Position numbers and translations under genes: made by a program. The notes under the pieces are model-generated. The model was given only the letters and a program-made list of their open reading frames with translations. It did not search any database and was not told the origin of the DNA. Of a DNA stretch of 34,518 bases, positions 1 to 9,607 are shown piece by piece (the first letter of the stretch is position 1; each line of letters opens with the position of its first letter). The DNA is from Gammaproteobacteria bacterium (lineage in GTDB: Bacteria; Pseudomonadota; Gammaproteobacteria; Steroidobacterales; Steroidobacteraceae), in NCBI GenBank assembly GCA_021323735.1, contig JAJPKM010000029.1, forward strand, positions 1-34,518, read 5' to 3'.

Positions 1-240
1 AATGACACTGCCTGCAGCCACGGTAGCACTCGACTGCATGGTCACGGCGCCGGCGGTGAGCCCGGCTCCGGTAATGGCGCTCGTGGCCGCAGCCTGCGTA
101 TCACCGACCACATTGGGGATCGAAATTGTGGTACCACCGCCGGGTGAGCTCCCACCGCCTCCGCCGCAGGCCGCCAAGGCTCCCAAGAACCCTGCCAGGG
201 CATATCGCTGCATCAATCTCTTTACGTGGCCAATGCTCAT
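1..240 (-). CDS. PASTA-domain lipoprotein, 5' part only
   Basis: This gene runs off the left edge of the window; only its first 80 codons are present. It begins with ATG at 240 and has a lipoprotein signal: basic N-terminus, a hydrophobic stretch and a lipobox A-L-A-A-C with the lipidated Cys at residue 25. A Gly/Ser-rich linker follows (residues 26-37). From about residue 39 the sequence matches a PASTA repeat: I-P-N-V-V-G, then a helix of alternating Ala, then A-G-L-T-A-G and a final S-x-x-V-x-x-G-S-V-I. PASTA repeats occur in surface and cell-wall proteins as stalks or ligand-binding modules. The mature protein is presumably anchored in the outer or inner membrane, facing the periplasm. 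The rest of the protein is not visible, so its overall function stays open. It is divergent from the regulator at 405. Confidence 0.75.
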   Translation of the reverse strand, partial: MSIGHVKRLMQRYALAGFLGALAACGGGGGSSPGGGTTISIPNVVGDTQAAATSAITGAGLTAGAVTMQSSATVAAGSVI

Positions 241-404
241 GATGACGCTCGTTCCTCTCAATGTCGCACTATTGTCAAATATTGGTTGGCGCCGGGGTGG
301 CCCGGCGGTCCAGCGATCCGGACCTCACTTTCCCAGACAAAGTTGTGTATGAGCGCGCGCCTGGGCTCAAGATTGGTTGAATCTTTTCTCAAGAAGCCTA
401 AAAT

Positions 405-2429
405 TTGAGCGAACTGAAAGCCATTGAGCCGCACGTCCCAATGCCTGAGGAGACGATCAAACGATTCAGGCTTGGCCCTTGGCTGGTCGATCCGATGCTG
501 GATACTATTTCCCGCGACGGCGCCGTCGTCAAGCTAGAGCCGCGCGCCATGCGATTGTTGTCATGCCTCGCGAAACGACCGGGTGAAGTTTCAACCATCC
601 AGGAACTGCTGGACGAATGCTGGCGGGGAGTGGTGGTCACATCGCAATCGGTGTATCAGGCTGTTGCCCAGCTGCGCAGCGCATTGGGCGACAACCCGCT
701 GAATCCCACCTACATTGCGAGCATACCCCGGCGCGGCTATCGGCTGGTGGCGCCAGTCATTCCGGTCGAGGAACCCGTCGGCGAACTTAATCAGGTCTCG
801 CCTTCCGAGCGCCCGAGCGCATCTAGCGGCGTGCCCGGCGACGCTGGCGGCGCAGCTATTGAGCCCCCAATTCCCCGACCTGCGAGATGGCTCAGCCGGC
901 GGCGGTCGCTGACTTTGGCCGTTATCGGTGTTGCCTCGATATGCGCCGCGGCGTTGCTGTTTGCGCTCGCCGGAAAAGAACCTGCTCCTCAACGGTCCGC
1001 TCCCGGCACCCAGGCGACAAACACGGTCGGCCCGGCCAAGAGCACATCGGACGCGCATGTTATCGCACCGCCCGGGCCCTCTATCGTGGTATTGCCGTTC
1101 GTCAACCTGTCAAACGACCCGGATCAGCAATACGTCGCTGACGGCCTTGCCCAGGAAGTCACTGTTCATTTGGCGAGCGTCAAGGGTTTGCGGGTCATCG
1201 CACGGACTGGGCTCGACCTCGACACCGATAAGCCGGAGTCCCTCCAGGCCAGCGCTCGATCGCAGAACATTACTCACCTGCTGCGAGGAAATGTGCGCCC
1301 GATGGCCGATCACTTGGAAGTCACTACGCAATTGATACGCGCCGACAGTGGCGAAATCGTCTCGTCCGGCCGCTACGATATCGCGCTTGCAGATCTATTT
1401 CGAACTCAGGACCAAATTGCCCGGGCAACGGTACAGACTCTCCAGCGGGGCCTCACGGCCCCGACAGCCCTAGGACCGCACTACTCGCCGGTCGACGAAG
1501 CCTATCGCCAATTCTTGTTGGGTCGGAAATTCGCCGGCGGCAATAACGTCGAGAGCTGGCGCCTCGCGGCCGCCGCATTTAATCGGGCGATCGATCTCGA
1601 CCCGCATTATGCGGCTGCCCACGCCAACCTCGTGGAACCGGAAACCGATTTGTGGGGTGAAACCGGAGATTCTGAGTGGCTTCGCCGGGCCCGTGCGGAC
1701 GCCGACCAAGCGGTGGCGCTCGGACCCGACCAATCGGATAGCTATCTGGCGCGGGCGATTCTGCGCCACTGGTACGACTTCGACTGGGATGGCTCGAAGG
1801 CAGATTTCGAGCGAGCCTTGGCTCTCGATACCAGTCAAAGCGATGGCACGATTGAGGTCTGTTACGCTCAACTGCTCGCATCCACGGGTCAATTGCCGTC
1901 CGCCATCGCCGCCCTAAGAAGGGCCATTGAGACTGACCCCTTGTCGCATGACGCCTGGCTATATCTCGGCGTCTACCTGATTGCCGAGCATCACTACCCG
2001 GCGGCGGATCAAGCATTGCGCCGTGCGATCGAAATTGAACCACGCGCGTTGTATGGCTGGGGCATGATGGGCATCTTGCAATTGCATGAGGGCCAGAGCG
2101 AGCTGGCGCTCAAGAGCTCTGAAAAACTTCAATCAGAGGCGCTGCGCCTACGCGGGCGGGCGCTCGCTGAACACTCCTTGGGTCACGCCGAATCGTCGCG
2201 ACGAGCCACCAAAGCTTTGATTGCACGCTACGCCCGATTCGATGCGTATCAAATCGCACAAATTTTTGCCTGGCGTGGCGAGAAGGATGCCGCGTTCGAC
2301 TGGTTGAACCGCGCGCTACTGCAGCGCGACGCCGGTCTGGCACACCTGAAATACGATTCCCTCATGGAGTCTTTGCGAGCCGACCCCCGCTATCTTACGA
2401 TTGTTAAGAGAATGAACCTCTCGATATAA
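405..2429 (+). CDS. ToxR/CadC-like membrane-anchored winged-helix regulator with periplasmic FlgO-like and TPR domains
   Basis: This 674-residue protein looks like a one-component transcription regulator that spans the inner membrane. Residues about 20-118 form an OmpR/PhoB-type winged-helix DNA-binding domain (ending R-R-G-Y-R-L-V-A-P). A Pro/Ser-rich linker follows, then one transmembrane helix at about 168-190. The periplasmic part starts with a FlgO/TolB-N-like domain (P-S-I-V-V-L-P-F near 225, G-L-A-Q-E-V near 247) and continues with several TPR units from about 360 to 660, including A-A-A-A-F-N-R-A-I-D-L-D-P and A-L-R-R-A-I-E-I-E-P. CadC/ToxR proteins bind DNA from the membrane without phosphorylation; TPR versions are common in GC-rich gammaproteobacteria. 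The start is uncertain: TTG at 405 is the longest choice and ATG at 441 would lose only 12 residues; neither has a strong ribosome-binding site. The target genes are unknown; the divergent lipoprotein is one possibility. Confidence 0.85.
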   Translation: MSELKAIEPHVPMPEETIKRFRLGPWLVDPMLDTISRDGAVVKLEPRAMRLLSCLAKRPGEVSTIQELLDECWRGVVVTSQSVYQAVAQLRSALGDNPLNPTYIASIPRRGYRLVAPVIPVEEPVGELNQVSPSERPSASSGVPGDAGGAAIEPPIPRPARWLSRRRSLTLAVIGVASICAAALLFALAGKEPAPQRSAPGTQATNTVGPAKSTSDAHVIAPPGPSIVVLPFVNLSNDPDQQYVADGLAQEVTVHLASVKGLRVIARTGLDLDTDKPESLQASARSQNITHLLRGNVRPMADHLEVTTQLIRADSGEIVSSGRYDIALADLFRTQDQIARATVQTLQRGLTAPTALGPHYSPVDEAYRQFLLGRKFAGGNNVESWRLAAAAFNRAIDLDPHYAAAHANLVEPETDLWGETGDSEWLRRARADADQAVALGPDQSDSYLARAILRHWYDFDWDGSKADFERALALDTSQSDGTIEVCYAQLLASTGQLPSAIAALRRAIETDPLSHDAWLYLGVYLIAEHHYPAADQALRRAIEIEPRALYGWGMMGILQLHEGQSELALKSSEKLQSEALRLRGRALAEHSLGHAESSRRATKALIARYARFDAYQIAQIFAWRGEKDAAFDWLNRALLQRDAGLAHLKYDSLMESLRADPRYLTIVKRMNLSI

Positions 2430-2510
2430 GGATACGACCCAACAGTTGGGCGGCGAATGGGCCTCCATTGAACAAATCGTTTGGCTTGAGGAGCACTACC
2501 GGGGGATCCG

Positions 2511-3137
2511 CTAAGGCGCAATGCTCGTAGCCTCCAGGCGGTCGGCCATGCGCACCAGCTCGGGCAGCGACCCCGCCCTCATCTTCCGCATGACCTGTCC
2601 ACGGTGAACTTTCACGGTCATCTCGCTCAAGCTAAGCTCCGCCGCGATCTGCTTGTTCACTTTCCCCGAAACGACGAGCTTCATGATTTGGCGCTCGCGC
2701 TCGGTTAGGGTGGCGTGGCGCTCACGCAGATCGCCGACGAGCACCGTCCGCCGGCGATTTTCTCTGTCGCGCTCGATCGCCTCGTGGATTGCGTCGAGCA
2801 GCTCCTGATGATGGAACGGCTTGGTCAGGAACTCGACGGCGCCGGCCTTCATGGCTCGCACGCTCATCGGGATATCACCGTGGCCGGTGATGAAGATAAT
2901 GGGGAGATCGGAACCCGCCCTTGCGAGTTCCTTCTGAAACGTCAACCCGCTCATCCCCGGCAATCTCACATCGAGGACGAGACAGCCGGGGACCTCCGGC
3001 CGTTTGCTATCCAGGAATTCCTGGGGGGAGGCGAAGGCCCGTACCTGCAGCCCAATGGAACCGACCAAATCTTCGAGCGCGGCTCGCATCGACGGGTCAT
3101 CGTCGATGATAAAAACAACGGCGGTTGCGCCTGTCAT
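2511..3137 (-). CDS. FixJ/NarL-type two-component response regulator
   Basis: This 208-residue response regulator has a receiver domain at residues 5-120 and a LuxR/FixJ-type helix-turn-helix at about 140-205. The receiver shows the acidic pocket D12-D13-D14, the phospho-acceptor D56 in L-V-L-D-V-R-L-P-G, T84 in I-T-G-H-G-D and the conserved K106 in L-T-K-P-F, so it should be phosphorylatable. The output domain has L-T-E-R-E-R-Q-I-M and N-K-Q-I-A-A-E-L-S-L-S-E-M-T-V-K-V-H, the classic FixJ recognition helix. The ATG at 3137 overlaps the stop of the hybrid kinase gene in an ATGA junction (3134-3137), so the two are translationally coupled and almost certainly form one signalling pair. The sequence is closest in style to the FixJ/TodT/StyR group that partners PAS-containing histidine kinases with a FixL-type core. 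The regulated genes are not shown; the divergent RND operon is a neighbour worth testing. Confidence 0.93.
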   Translation of the reverse strand: MTGATAVVFIIDDDPSMRAALEDLVGSIGLQVRAFASPQEFLDSKRPEVPGCLVLDVRLPGMSGLTFQKELARAGSDLPIIFITGHGDIPMSVRAMKAGAVEFLTKPFHHQELLDAIHEAIERDRENRRRTVLVGDLRERHATLTERERQIMKLVVSGKVNKQIAAELSLSEMTVKVHRGQVMRKMRAGSLPELVRMADRLEATSIAP

Positions 3138-6100
3138 GAGATTCTCGCCCCGCGCCGCGCGACGGGCTCCTCGACGGGCAGAGAAAGCCGAAACACGGCA
3201 CCGTCCGGGGAATTCGGTCCAGCTGAAAGCTGTCCGCCATGGGCCTCGACGATCGCGCGGCTGATCGATAGGCCAATGCCGATCCCCTCAGCCTTTGTGG
3301 TGTAAAAGGGTTCGAATAGGCGAGTTGCGTGTTCCGGGTCGAGCCCGGCGCCGGAGTCGCGCACCTCAATCCGCAGAACACCCGGCCCCTGTGCGCACGA
3401 TACGATGGTCAATTGACGGGGCCGCTCGTTCGTCTCGCTCATGGCTTCGATTGCATTGACGATCAGGTTGAGAAGCACCTGCTGAAGTTGCACCCTGTCC
3501 ACTTGAAGGGGCGGGAGGTTCTCAGCGAGCTGTGTCTCGAGGAGGATATCGTTCCGGCGAATCTCGTGCTGCGTGAGCGCGATCACTTCGCGGATGGCAT
3601 CGTTGAGATCCAGCGAGCTCTTGCGTGGCGCCTGCCTCTTCATCAGCGTCCGGATCCGCTTGATGACATCACCTGCCCTCCTGCCGTCGTTCACGATACG
3701 TTCGAGGGCACGCCGAGCCTTATCCATGTCGGGTGGCTGGGCTGCCAACCAGTGCGCACACGAGCCCGCGCTCGTCACGATGGCCCCCAGCGGTTGGTTC
3801 ACCTCATGTGCGATGGAGGCCGTCAGTTCACCCAGCGTCATTACCCGCGTCGCGTGAGCCAGTTCCGACTGCGCTCGCTGTAGCGCACTCTCCGCACGCT
3901 TGCGTTCCATGAACTGTCCGATTTGACTCCCAAGCGTGGTCAGTATGTCGAGCAGGACAGGGTCAGGCTGCCAGACGTCGCGGCTCAGCAGTTCAATTAC
4001 GCCGAGGACCTCGCCATCGAGCAGTATGGGAAGCGCAGCGGCCGCGTGCAAACCCTCGCGCGCAGCCACTTCAGCGTGTTCGAATTGGGAGTCTCCGGCC
4101 ACATCGGAAATGCAAGCAGCCGTACCACCTGCCCAAACTCGACCCAGGAGTCCTGCCCCGCGCATCACGCCGCCCGTCGGAGCGGCAGATTCGCCTAGGG
4201 CCATATCGTTCGATCGCACCCTCCACAGATCCGCGCAGCGCAGTACTCCCTTCTCGGAGTCCATGCGCCAGTGCATGCCGAGGTGGCAATCCAAGCACTC
4301 ACACAGGGCTTGCAGAATCCTCGGGACCGCCTCCTCGAGGGTGCCCGCGTCGGCGAAAATCCTGGTGACACGATGTTGTGCAAGCAACCGTTGCTCGGCA
4401 CGCCGGCGTTCCGTCACATCCATCACGGTACCAAAGTGTTCGAGCAGCTTGCCGCCTTCACCCAACACCGCGTGCCCGGTCGAATGCAGGTACTTGACTG
4501 TTCCATCGGGCAGCAAGATCCGGTAGTCGATCGAAAAACCACGCGCTTCACGGATTATCGTCTCGATGTGATTCAGCAGCCTCTCGCGATCTTCCGGATG
4601 GAACCGATCGAGAATCTCGCTCAATTCCGGTGGATGGCCGCGCCGAGGATCGTGTCCATAGATTCGATACTGTTCGTCCGAGTAATAGGTGTATTTCCCC
4701 AGGGCGTAGTTGTATGCCCAGCTGCCGGTGTGCGTGAGCCGCTGCGCTTCGGCGAGATACGCCTCGCCCTGCTTCAATGCCTGCTCCGCGCGATTTCTCT
4801 CGGTCAGATCCAGCACGAAGCTGACACCACGGGCCTCACCGTCAAAAGTCGCCGAGCCGATGAGAGTGGGCACACGGCTGCCATCTTTACGAATGTATTC
4901 CCACTCGGTCGGTTGCGCACTGCCGGTGCGCACGAGCTCTGCCACGAGGTCCTCGCGAATACGTCCCTGGTATTCGCGCGGGGTCAGATCGGTCCACCGC
5001 AGGTGGCCGGCCGCCAGGTCCTCGCGCTCGTATCCCAGCATGCGTAAAAATGCGTCATTGGCCTCGAGCACCAGGCCATCGAGACCCCAAACCAGTATCC
5101 CGACGATATTGGCGTCGACCAGGCGCCGAATCTTTGCCTCCCGCTCGGCCAGATCCCGGTAGAGTCGGGTATTGTCGAGCGACATGGCCGCCTGTGAGGC
5201 AAGCAGCTTCAACACCGTGACGCGGCCCGCGCCAAAGACGCGCGGAGCAAGACTGTTCTCCAGATAGAGCGCACCGATGAGCTTGCCGCGGTTCAAGAGC
5301 GGCATGCACAGCACCGAGCGCGCACCGCATCCATCGATGTAGGGGTCCGCTGAAAAAGGGTTTTGCACGGATGCATCGTCCAGGATGACCTTCGCCTGAG
5401 TACGCTCGACGCTGTGCAGAACCGATTCCGGCAGGGTGAGCGCGCTTACCGGCTCGTTGCGCAGCCGCACCACAATGCTGTCTGCGGTCGTGGCCTCGGC
5501 GGCGATTCTCGATCCCGCCTCTTCCGCAAGTATGAGCAACCCACGGTCCGCGCCGGAGTGCTCCATCGCGGTTCGCATGAGCGTTTCAACAAGCCTTTCC
5601 AATACGATCTCGCCCGAGACGGCTTGCAGCACCTTGATGACCGTGGCGAGATCCAGATGCTCGACCGGCGCATCTATCGTGGCGGTCAGGTCCGATACCC
5701 GCTCCTCTTGCCGCAACCAGGGATGGCGTTCGCGGAGCTGGTGCACCTTGCCGGTGGCGCCCCAGCGCAAGTAGCATGAATGTGCCGCCTGCAGGTAGGC
5801 ACGCGAGATGGTTTCGATCCCACGGCGTGCATGAAAACTCGCCGCGCGCTCATTGGCAATGGCCTGATTGTGAATGAACCCTTTGTCCCGGGACAGGCCG
5901 ATGGCGCGTTCGAAGAGCTGCTCGGCATCCAGGAAACGGCCATCGAGGGCCGCCACCTCAGCGCTCACCAATACAGCGCGGTTCTCATAGTCCTCGGAGG
6001 AGTACGCGGACCAAGTCTCGAGCTGCCGCAGGTGCCGGGTCAAGGCATCCAAGTGCTTCGCGTGTTGCGTGCTCGATGCGGTATCGCAGCACGCCGCATG

Positions 6101-9100
6101 CGCGAGCGCGCCATAATAGTGATATTCGGCGTGTTCCTCGGCACCAGGAGCGGTCACGGCGGCCAGGTGAGCCTTTTCCGCCGCAATTGCCGCCGCCGCG
6201 TAGTCACCCGCGAAGAAACACGCTTGCAGCTTGCGAACCCAATATTTTCCCTCCGCAAGCACAAGACCGGGATTTCCGCACACGCGAGACGCGAATTCCG
6301 GCTCACCGATATAGGTATCGAAACGTTCGAACTTTCCGGCAGTCCCACGGAGCATTTTGATCAATGCCAGTTGCGGCACGATCATGTCGGCCGCAAAGTC
6401 GAACTGCGCCGTCTGTGCCAGAGCCATACCGCGCTCGGCAGCCTGTTGCGCATCCTGCAGCGGTTCGCCCGTGAACAGCAGGCTTGCGGTGGTGACCGGC
6501 CAGCAGAGCGTCGCAAAATTCAGCTCGGCGTTGGAGTTGGCCACTTCGAAGGCGCGGCGAATCACCGACAGCGCGTAGCGCTCGCCTTTCACCCAGCGGC
6601 CGGTGTAAATGGCATAGGCCACATAGGTACAGGCTTGATAGCGTTTCAACCCGCGCTGTTCCACCAGGTCATAGCCAAGCTGGCCGAATCGAAAGCCCAT
6701 GGAATGATCGCCGAATCGAGGTCCCGCCATCTGAGCCAACATGACGTAGGAAAAGCAAGATCCGTCCCCGTTGCCCCGCTCGAGGCTTAAGTTGACGGCC
6801 TTGCAGATCATCAAAAAAGCCAAATTGATGTCAATGAACGCCGTGGGTGGGATTGCCCGGGCCAAAACATCATGCGAGGCGAGGATCTCCGGATCTTTGA
6901 GGAGCGGCTCGTTGAGCACATCCGCCGTATCACGGCTGCCAAGCGTTTCTCGGATCCGCTCGTACTCGCGTTTGACCTCATCGTCAGACGGATGCGGCGA
7001 ACACGAGATGCCTACCTTCCGTAGGTATTCGAGCGCCACATCTACCGCGCGTGCGGTCTGATTGAGCGTCGTGCAAACATCGATGTGCAGGCATGCGATC
7101 GCCGCTCTCTCGATGGCATCGACCGCCCGATCTTCGAGAGTGATGATTCGCTTTTGCGCATCGAGCGGGTGGCCCGTCAGGAACTCGCATTCCGCACGAA
7201 TCAACTCCAACGTGAAGCACAACTCGCGCCGGCTTTGCCAGGAATGCTCCGGCAACAACGCCGCTCCGGCCGCCAGGTAGACCAGCGCAGAGGCATATGC
7301 GGAAGAGGCTTTGGCACGTTTTGCGGCCAGCACGCACAGCTCGGCGACCTGTTGGCGTTCCACATAGGAGTTGATCGCGGAGGCGCCAAGGTTGAACTGG
7401 TTCACGATCTCGAATATTGCCTCCTCGCGTTGCTCCGCAGGCGTGTGCGCCATGAGCAGCCTGCCGATCCGTAAATGCTCCTCGGCGCGAGAGGCCTCTG
7501 GAATGATCGAGTAAGCGGCTTCCTGAACCCGGTCGTGAGTGAATTCGTAGGAATCCTCCAGCTGAATCACCAAATCGGACTGGGTCGCCTCCAAGAGCCG
7601 GCCATACACTTCATCCGTCGATTGCTGGCACACTCTCGCAAGCCAGTCGATCTTCGCACTGTTGCCTATGCACGCCAGTAACTTCAGTGTCTGCTTGGTG
7701 AGGATCGGCAGACGGCTCAGCTTGCCGATCAAAAGATCGACCACGTTGTCCGCAAGACCCTTGCGGCGAATGCTCTGCAGGTCCCAAACCCACTTTCCTG
7801 CGCCGTAGTCGAATGCGAGCAGGCCCTCCTCCTGGAACTCCGTCATGAACTGAATCGCAAAAAATGGATTGCCGGCCGTCTTTTCATGCACCAGGGCCGC
7901 CAGTGCGGCAGCCTGCTCGCGTTCGCAGCGAAGTGAATCGGCGATCAGACAACCTAGATCCAGTGCGGTCAACGGAGCGAGTACGATTTCGAGTACTGGA
8001 ACCCCGGCTCTTTTGATGGCCTCCAATTTCCGAGCCAGCGGATGCAAGGCATCTACCTCATTGTCCCGGTACGCGCCGATCAACATGAGGTGGCGCAGAT
8101 CGGATTGGACGAGAAGATCCTCGATCAGATCCAGAGTTGCCGAATCGAGCCACTGCAGATCGTCGAGGAACAGGACAAGCGGATGCTCCGGACGCGCGAA
8201 CACGCCGATGAATCGGCGCATGACGAGTTGGAATCGGCGCTGGGCCTCCTGCAAAGGAATATCGGGGACCGCCGGCGGTTCGCCGATGATGAGTTGTAAC
8301 TCCGGCACCAAATTCACAATGAGCCCGGCGTTCGGACCGAGTGCATCCTTGAGCGTGCCGCGCCAATGGTGGAGCTCCGCTGCACTCCTGCCCAGGATAG
8401 GGCGGATGAGGCTCTGAAACGCCTGCGCGAGCGTCGAATAGGGGATGCCGCGCTTGTACTGATCGAATTTTCCCGAGGCAAACAGGGCGCGTGGTGGAAC
8501 CAATGCTTTCTGCAGCTCGTTGACGACGGAGGACTTGCCCACGCCGGAGTATCCCGAGACCAGGACCAGTTCCGGCCGGTCGCCTGCCACGACGCGATCG
8601 AAGGCCGTCAGCAGGTCGGCTATTTCGGATTCTCGCCCGTACAACTTCTCCGGGATGAGCAGCCTGTCCGGAGTGTCGTGCGTGCCGAGCGCAAACTCCT
8701 CGATCCGATGCAGCGATTGCCACTGAACCAGGCAGCTCGAAAGATCGCTCTTGAGACCTGCAGCCGTCTGGTAGCGATCCTCTGCCGTCTTGGCAAGCAA
8801 CTTCACGATGATCGCAGAAAGCGCCTTCGGAATGCTCGTCCGCTTCTCGTGCGGCGGGATGGGCCTGCGCGCAATATGGCAATGGAGCAATTCCATCGGA
8901 TCGGCAGCCGCGAATGGAAGAGTGCCCGTGAGCATTTCGTAGAAGGAAACGCCCAAGGCATACAGATCGCTGCGCGAGTCGATGGAACGGTTCACGCGGC
9001 CAGTCTGCTCGGGCGCCATGTAGGCCAGAGTACCGGCCACCACCTCCGGCGGATGGGGCACTTGACGCTCGCGCGGCCGGCGCGAGGCAATGCCGAAACC

Positions 9101-9607
9101 CATGAGCCGGACCTGGTCGAGAGCGGCATTCGCCAGCATGTTGGCCGGTTTGATGTCCTTGTGCACCAGGCCATGGCTGTGCACATGGCCCACGGCAGCG
9201 GCAACACTGATCGCCAAGCGCAGAAACCTCTCTATCTCCATCGCTTCGCTTGTCAGGCAATCCAGCGGGACGGCGCCTAAGTCCTCGAGGATCAGCATCG
9301 GGCGGTCGGTTTGATGGCGATGCAGCGAGAGGGAGCGGATCACATACTGAGGATCGAGTGTCGATCGCAGGGCATGATCTTCCTGCATTCTGTGCAACGT
9401 CGCCGGCGACGGATGATCGCCGGCCGGGGATAAGACCAGAATGCCGTCTGGGTTAGCATCCGCGGGACCTCGGTAGCGGCCCCGATAAAGTACGAACTCG
9501 GCGTCGCCCTTCAGCCGCTCCAGAGAGTACTGCGTCAAGTCGGGCACGCTCTGTCCCGGCTCGCGAGTCGCATCAGAAGAGTCGATCTTGGTTGCGATTG
9601 CGCTCAT
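3134..9607 (-). CDS. Giant hybrid: Ser/Thr kinase-like domain, AAA-type ATPase, GAF, PAS, PAS, GAF and histidine kinase
   Basis: This 2157-residue cytoplasmic sensor has the order known from the 'trifunctional serine/threonine kinase / ATP-binding / sensor histidine kinase' family. Residues about 25-295 are an eukaryotic-type kinase fold with H149-K-D-I-K-P-A-N and A-P-E at 198-200. The DFG motif reads G-F-G at 170-172 and no VAIK lysine is recognisable. Residues about 320-700 are an AAA-type (MalT/AfsR-like) ATPase with Walker A G-Y-S-G-V-G-K-S at 352-359 and Walker B L-F-L-D-D at 479-483. A helical TPR-like region spans about 720-1300. Then come GAF (about 1320-1480), PAS (1490-1605), PAS (1620-1735) and GAF (1745-1900). 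The kinase core has the H-box S-I-A-H1934-E, an N-box around N2051 and a G-x-G-x-G-L-S ATP lid. No transmembrane segment is seen. It is translationally coupled to the FixJ-type regulator, its probable partner. The ATG at 9607 lacks a clear ribosome-binding site. Confidence 0.93.
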   Translation of the reverse strand: MSAIATKIDSSDATREPGQSVPDLTQYSLERLKGDAEFVLYRGRYRGPADANPDGILVLSPAGDHPSPATLHRMQEDHALRSTLDPQYVIRSLSLHRHQTDRPMLILEDLGAVPLDCLTSEAMEIERFLRLAISVAAAVGHVHSHGLVHKDIKPANMLANAALDQVRLMGFGIASRRPRERQVPHPPEVVAGTLAYMAPEQTGRVNRSIDSRSDLYALGVSFYEMLTGTLPFAAADPMELLHCHIARRPIPPHEKRTSIPKALSAIIVKLLAKTAEDRYQTAAGLKSDLSSCLVQWQSLHRIEEFALGTHDTPDRLLIPEKLYGRESEIADLLTAFDRVVAGDRPELVLVSGYSGVGKSSVVNELQKALVPPRALFASGKFDQYKRGIPYSTLAQAFQSLIRPILGRSAAELHHWRGTLKDALGPNAGLIVNLVPELQLIIGEPPAVPDIPLQEAQRRFQLVMRRFIGVFARPEHPLVLFLDDLQWLDSATLDLIEDLLVQSDLRHLMLIGAYRDNEVDALHPLARKLEAIKRAGVPVLEIVLAPLTALDLGCLIADSLRCEREQAAALAALVHEKTAGNPFFAIQFMTEFQEEGLLAFDYGAGKWVWDLQSIRRKGLADNVVDLLIGKLSRLPILTKQTLKLLACIGNSAKIDWLARVCQQSTDEVYGRLLEATQSDLVIQLEDSYEFTHDRVQEAAYSIIPEASRAEEHLRIGRLLMAHTPAEQREEAIFEIVNQFNLGASAINSYVERQQVAELCVLAAKRAKASSAYASALVYLAAGAALLPEHSWQSRRELCFTLELIRAECEFLTGHPLDAQKRIITLEDRAVDAIERAAIACLHIDVCTTLNQTARAVDVALEYLRKVGISCSPHPSDDEVKREYERIRETLGSRDTADVLNEPLLKDPEILASHDVLARAIPPTAFIDINLAFLMICKAVNLSLERGNGDGSCFSYVMLAQMAGPRFGDHSMGFRFGQLGYDLVEQRGLKRYQACTYVAYAIYTGRWVKGERYALSVIRRAFEVANSNAELNFATLCWPVTTASLLFTGEPLQDAQQAAERGMALAQTAQFDFAADMIVPQLALIKMLRGTAGKFERFDTYIGEPEFASRVCGNPGLVLAEGKYWVRKLQACFFAGDYAAAAIAAEKAHLAAVTAPGAEEHAEYHYYGALAHAACCDTASSTQHAKHLDALTRHLRQLETWSAYSSEDYENRAVLVSAEVAALDGRFLDAEQLFERAIGLSRDKGFIHNQAIANERAASFHARRGIETISRAYLQAAHSCYLRWGATGKVHQLRERHPWLRQEERVSDLTATIDAPVEHLDLATVIKVLQAVSGEIVLERLVETLMRTAMEHSGADRGLLILAEEAGSRIAAEATTADSIVVRLRNEPVSALTLPESVLHSVERTQAKVILDDASVQNPFSADPYIDGCGARSVLCMPLLNRGKLIGALYLENSLAPRVFGAGRVTVLKLLASQAAMSLDNTRLYRDLAEREAKIRRLVDANIVGILVWGLDGLVLEANDAFLRMLGYEREDLAAGHLRWTDLTPREYQGRIREDLVAELVRTGSAQPTEWEYIRKDGSRVPTLIGSATFDGEARGVSFVLDLTERNRAEQALKQGEAYLAEAQRLTHTGSWAYNYALGKYTYYSDEQYRIYGHDPRRGHPPELSEILDRFHPEDRERLLNHIETIIREARGFSIDYRILLPDGTVKYLHSTGHAVLGEGGKLLEHFGTVMDVTERRRAEQRLLAQHRVTRIFADAGTLEEAVPRILQALCECLDCHLGMHWRMDSEKGVLRCADLWRVRSNDMALGESAAPTGGVMRGAGLLGRVWAGGTAACISDVAGDSQFEHAEVAAREGLHAAAALPILLDGEVLGVIELLSRDVWQPDPVLLDILTTLGSQIGQFMERKRAESALQRAQSELAHATRVMTLGELTASIAHEVNQPLGAIVTSAGSCAHWLAAQPPDMDKARRALERIVNDGRRAGDVIKRIRTLMKRQAPRKSSLDLNDAIREVIALTQHEIRRNDILLETQLAENLPPLQVDRVQLQQVLLNLIVNAIEAMSETNERPRQLTIVSCAQGPGVLRIEVRDSGAGLDPEHATRLFEPFYTTKAEGIGIGLSISRAIVEAHGGQLSAGPNSPDGAVFRLSLPVEEPVARRGARIS

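Noticed and set aside
2438-2450. Short hairpin CCCAA/TTGGG after the TPR regulator as a terminator
   Set aside because: Only 5 paired bases and no T-run; too weak to call.
8058-9260. Open frame of 400 codons on the minus strand inside the hybrid kinase gene, and similar long frames on the plus strand (for example 5780-6790)
   Set aside because: They are other-frame shadows of the 2157-residue gene, which has strong domain matches throughout. The shadow proteins are low-complexity and match nothing.
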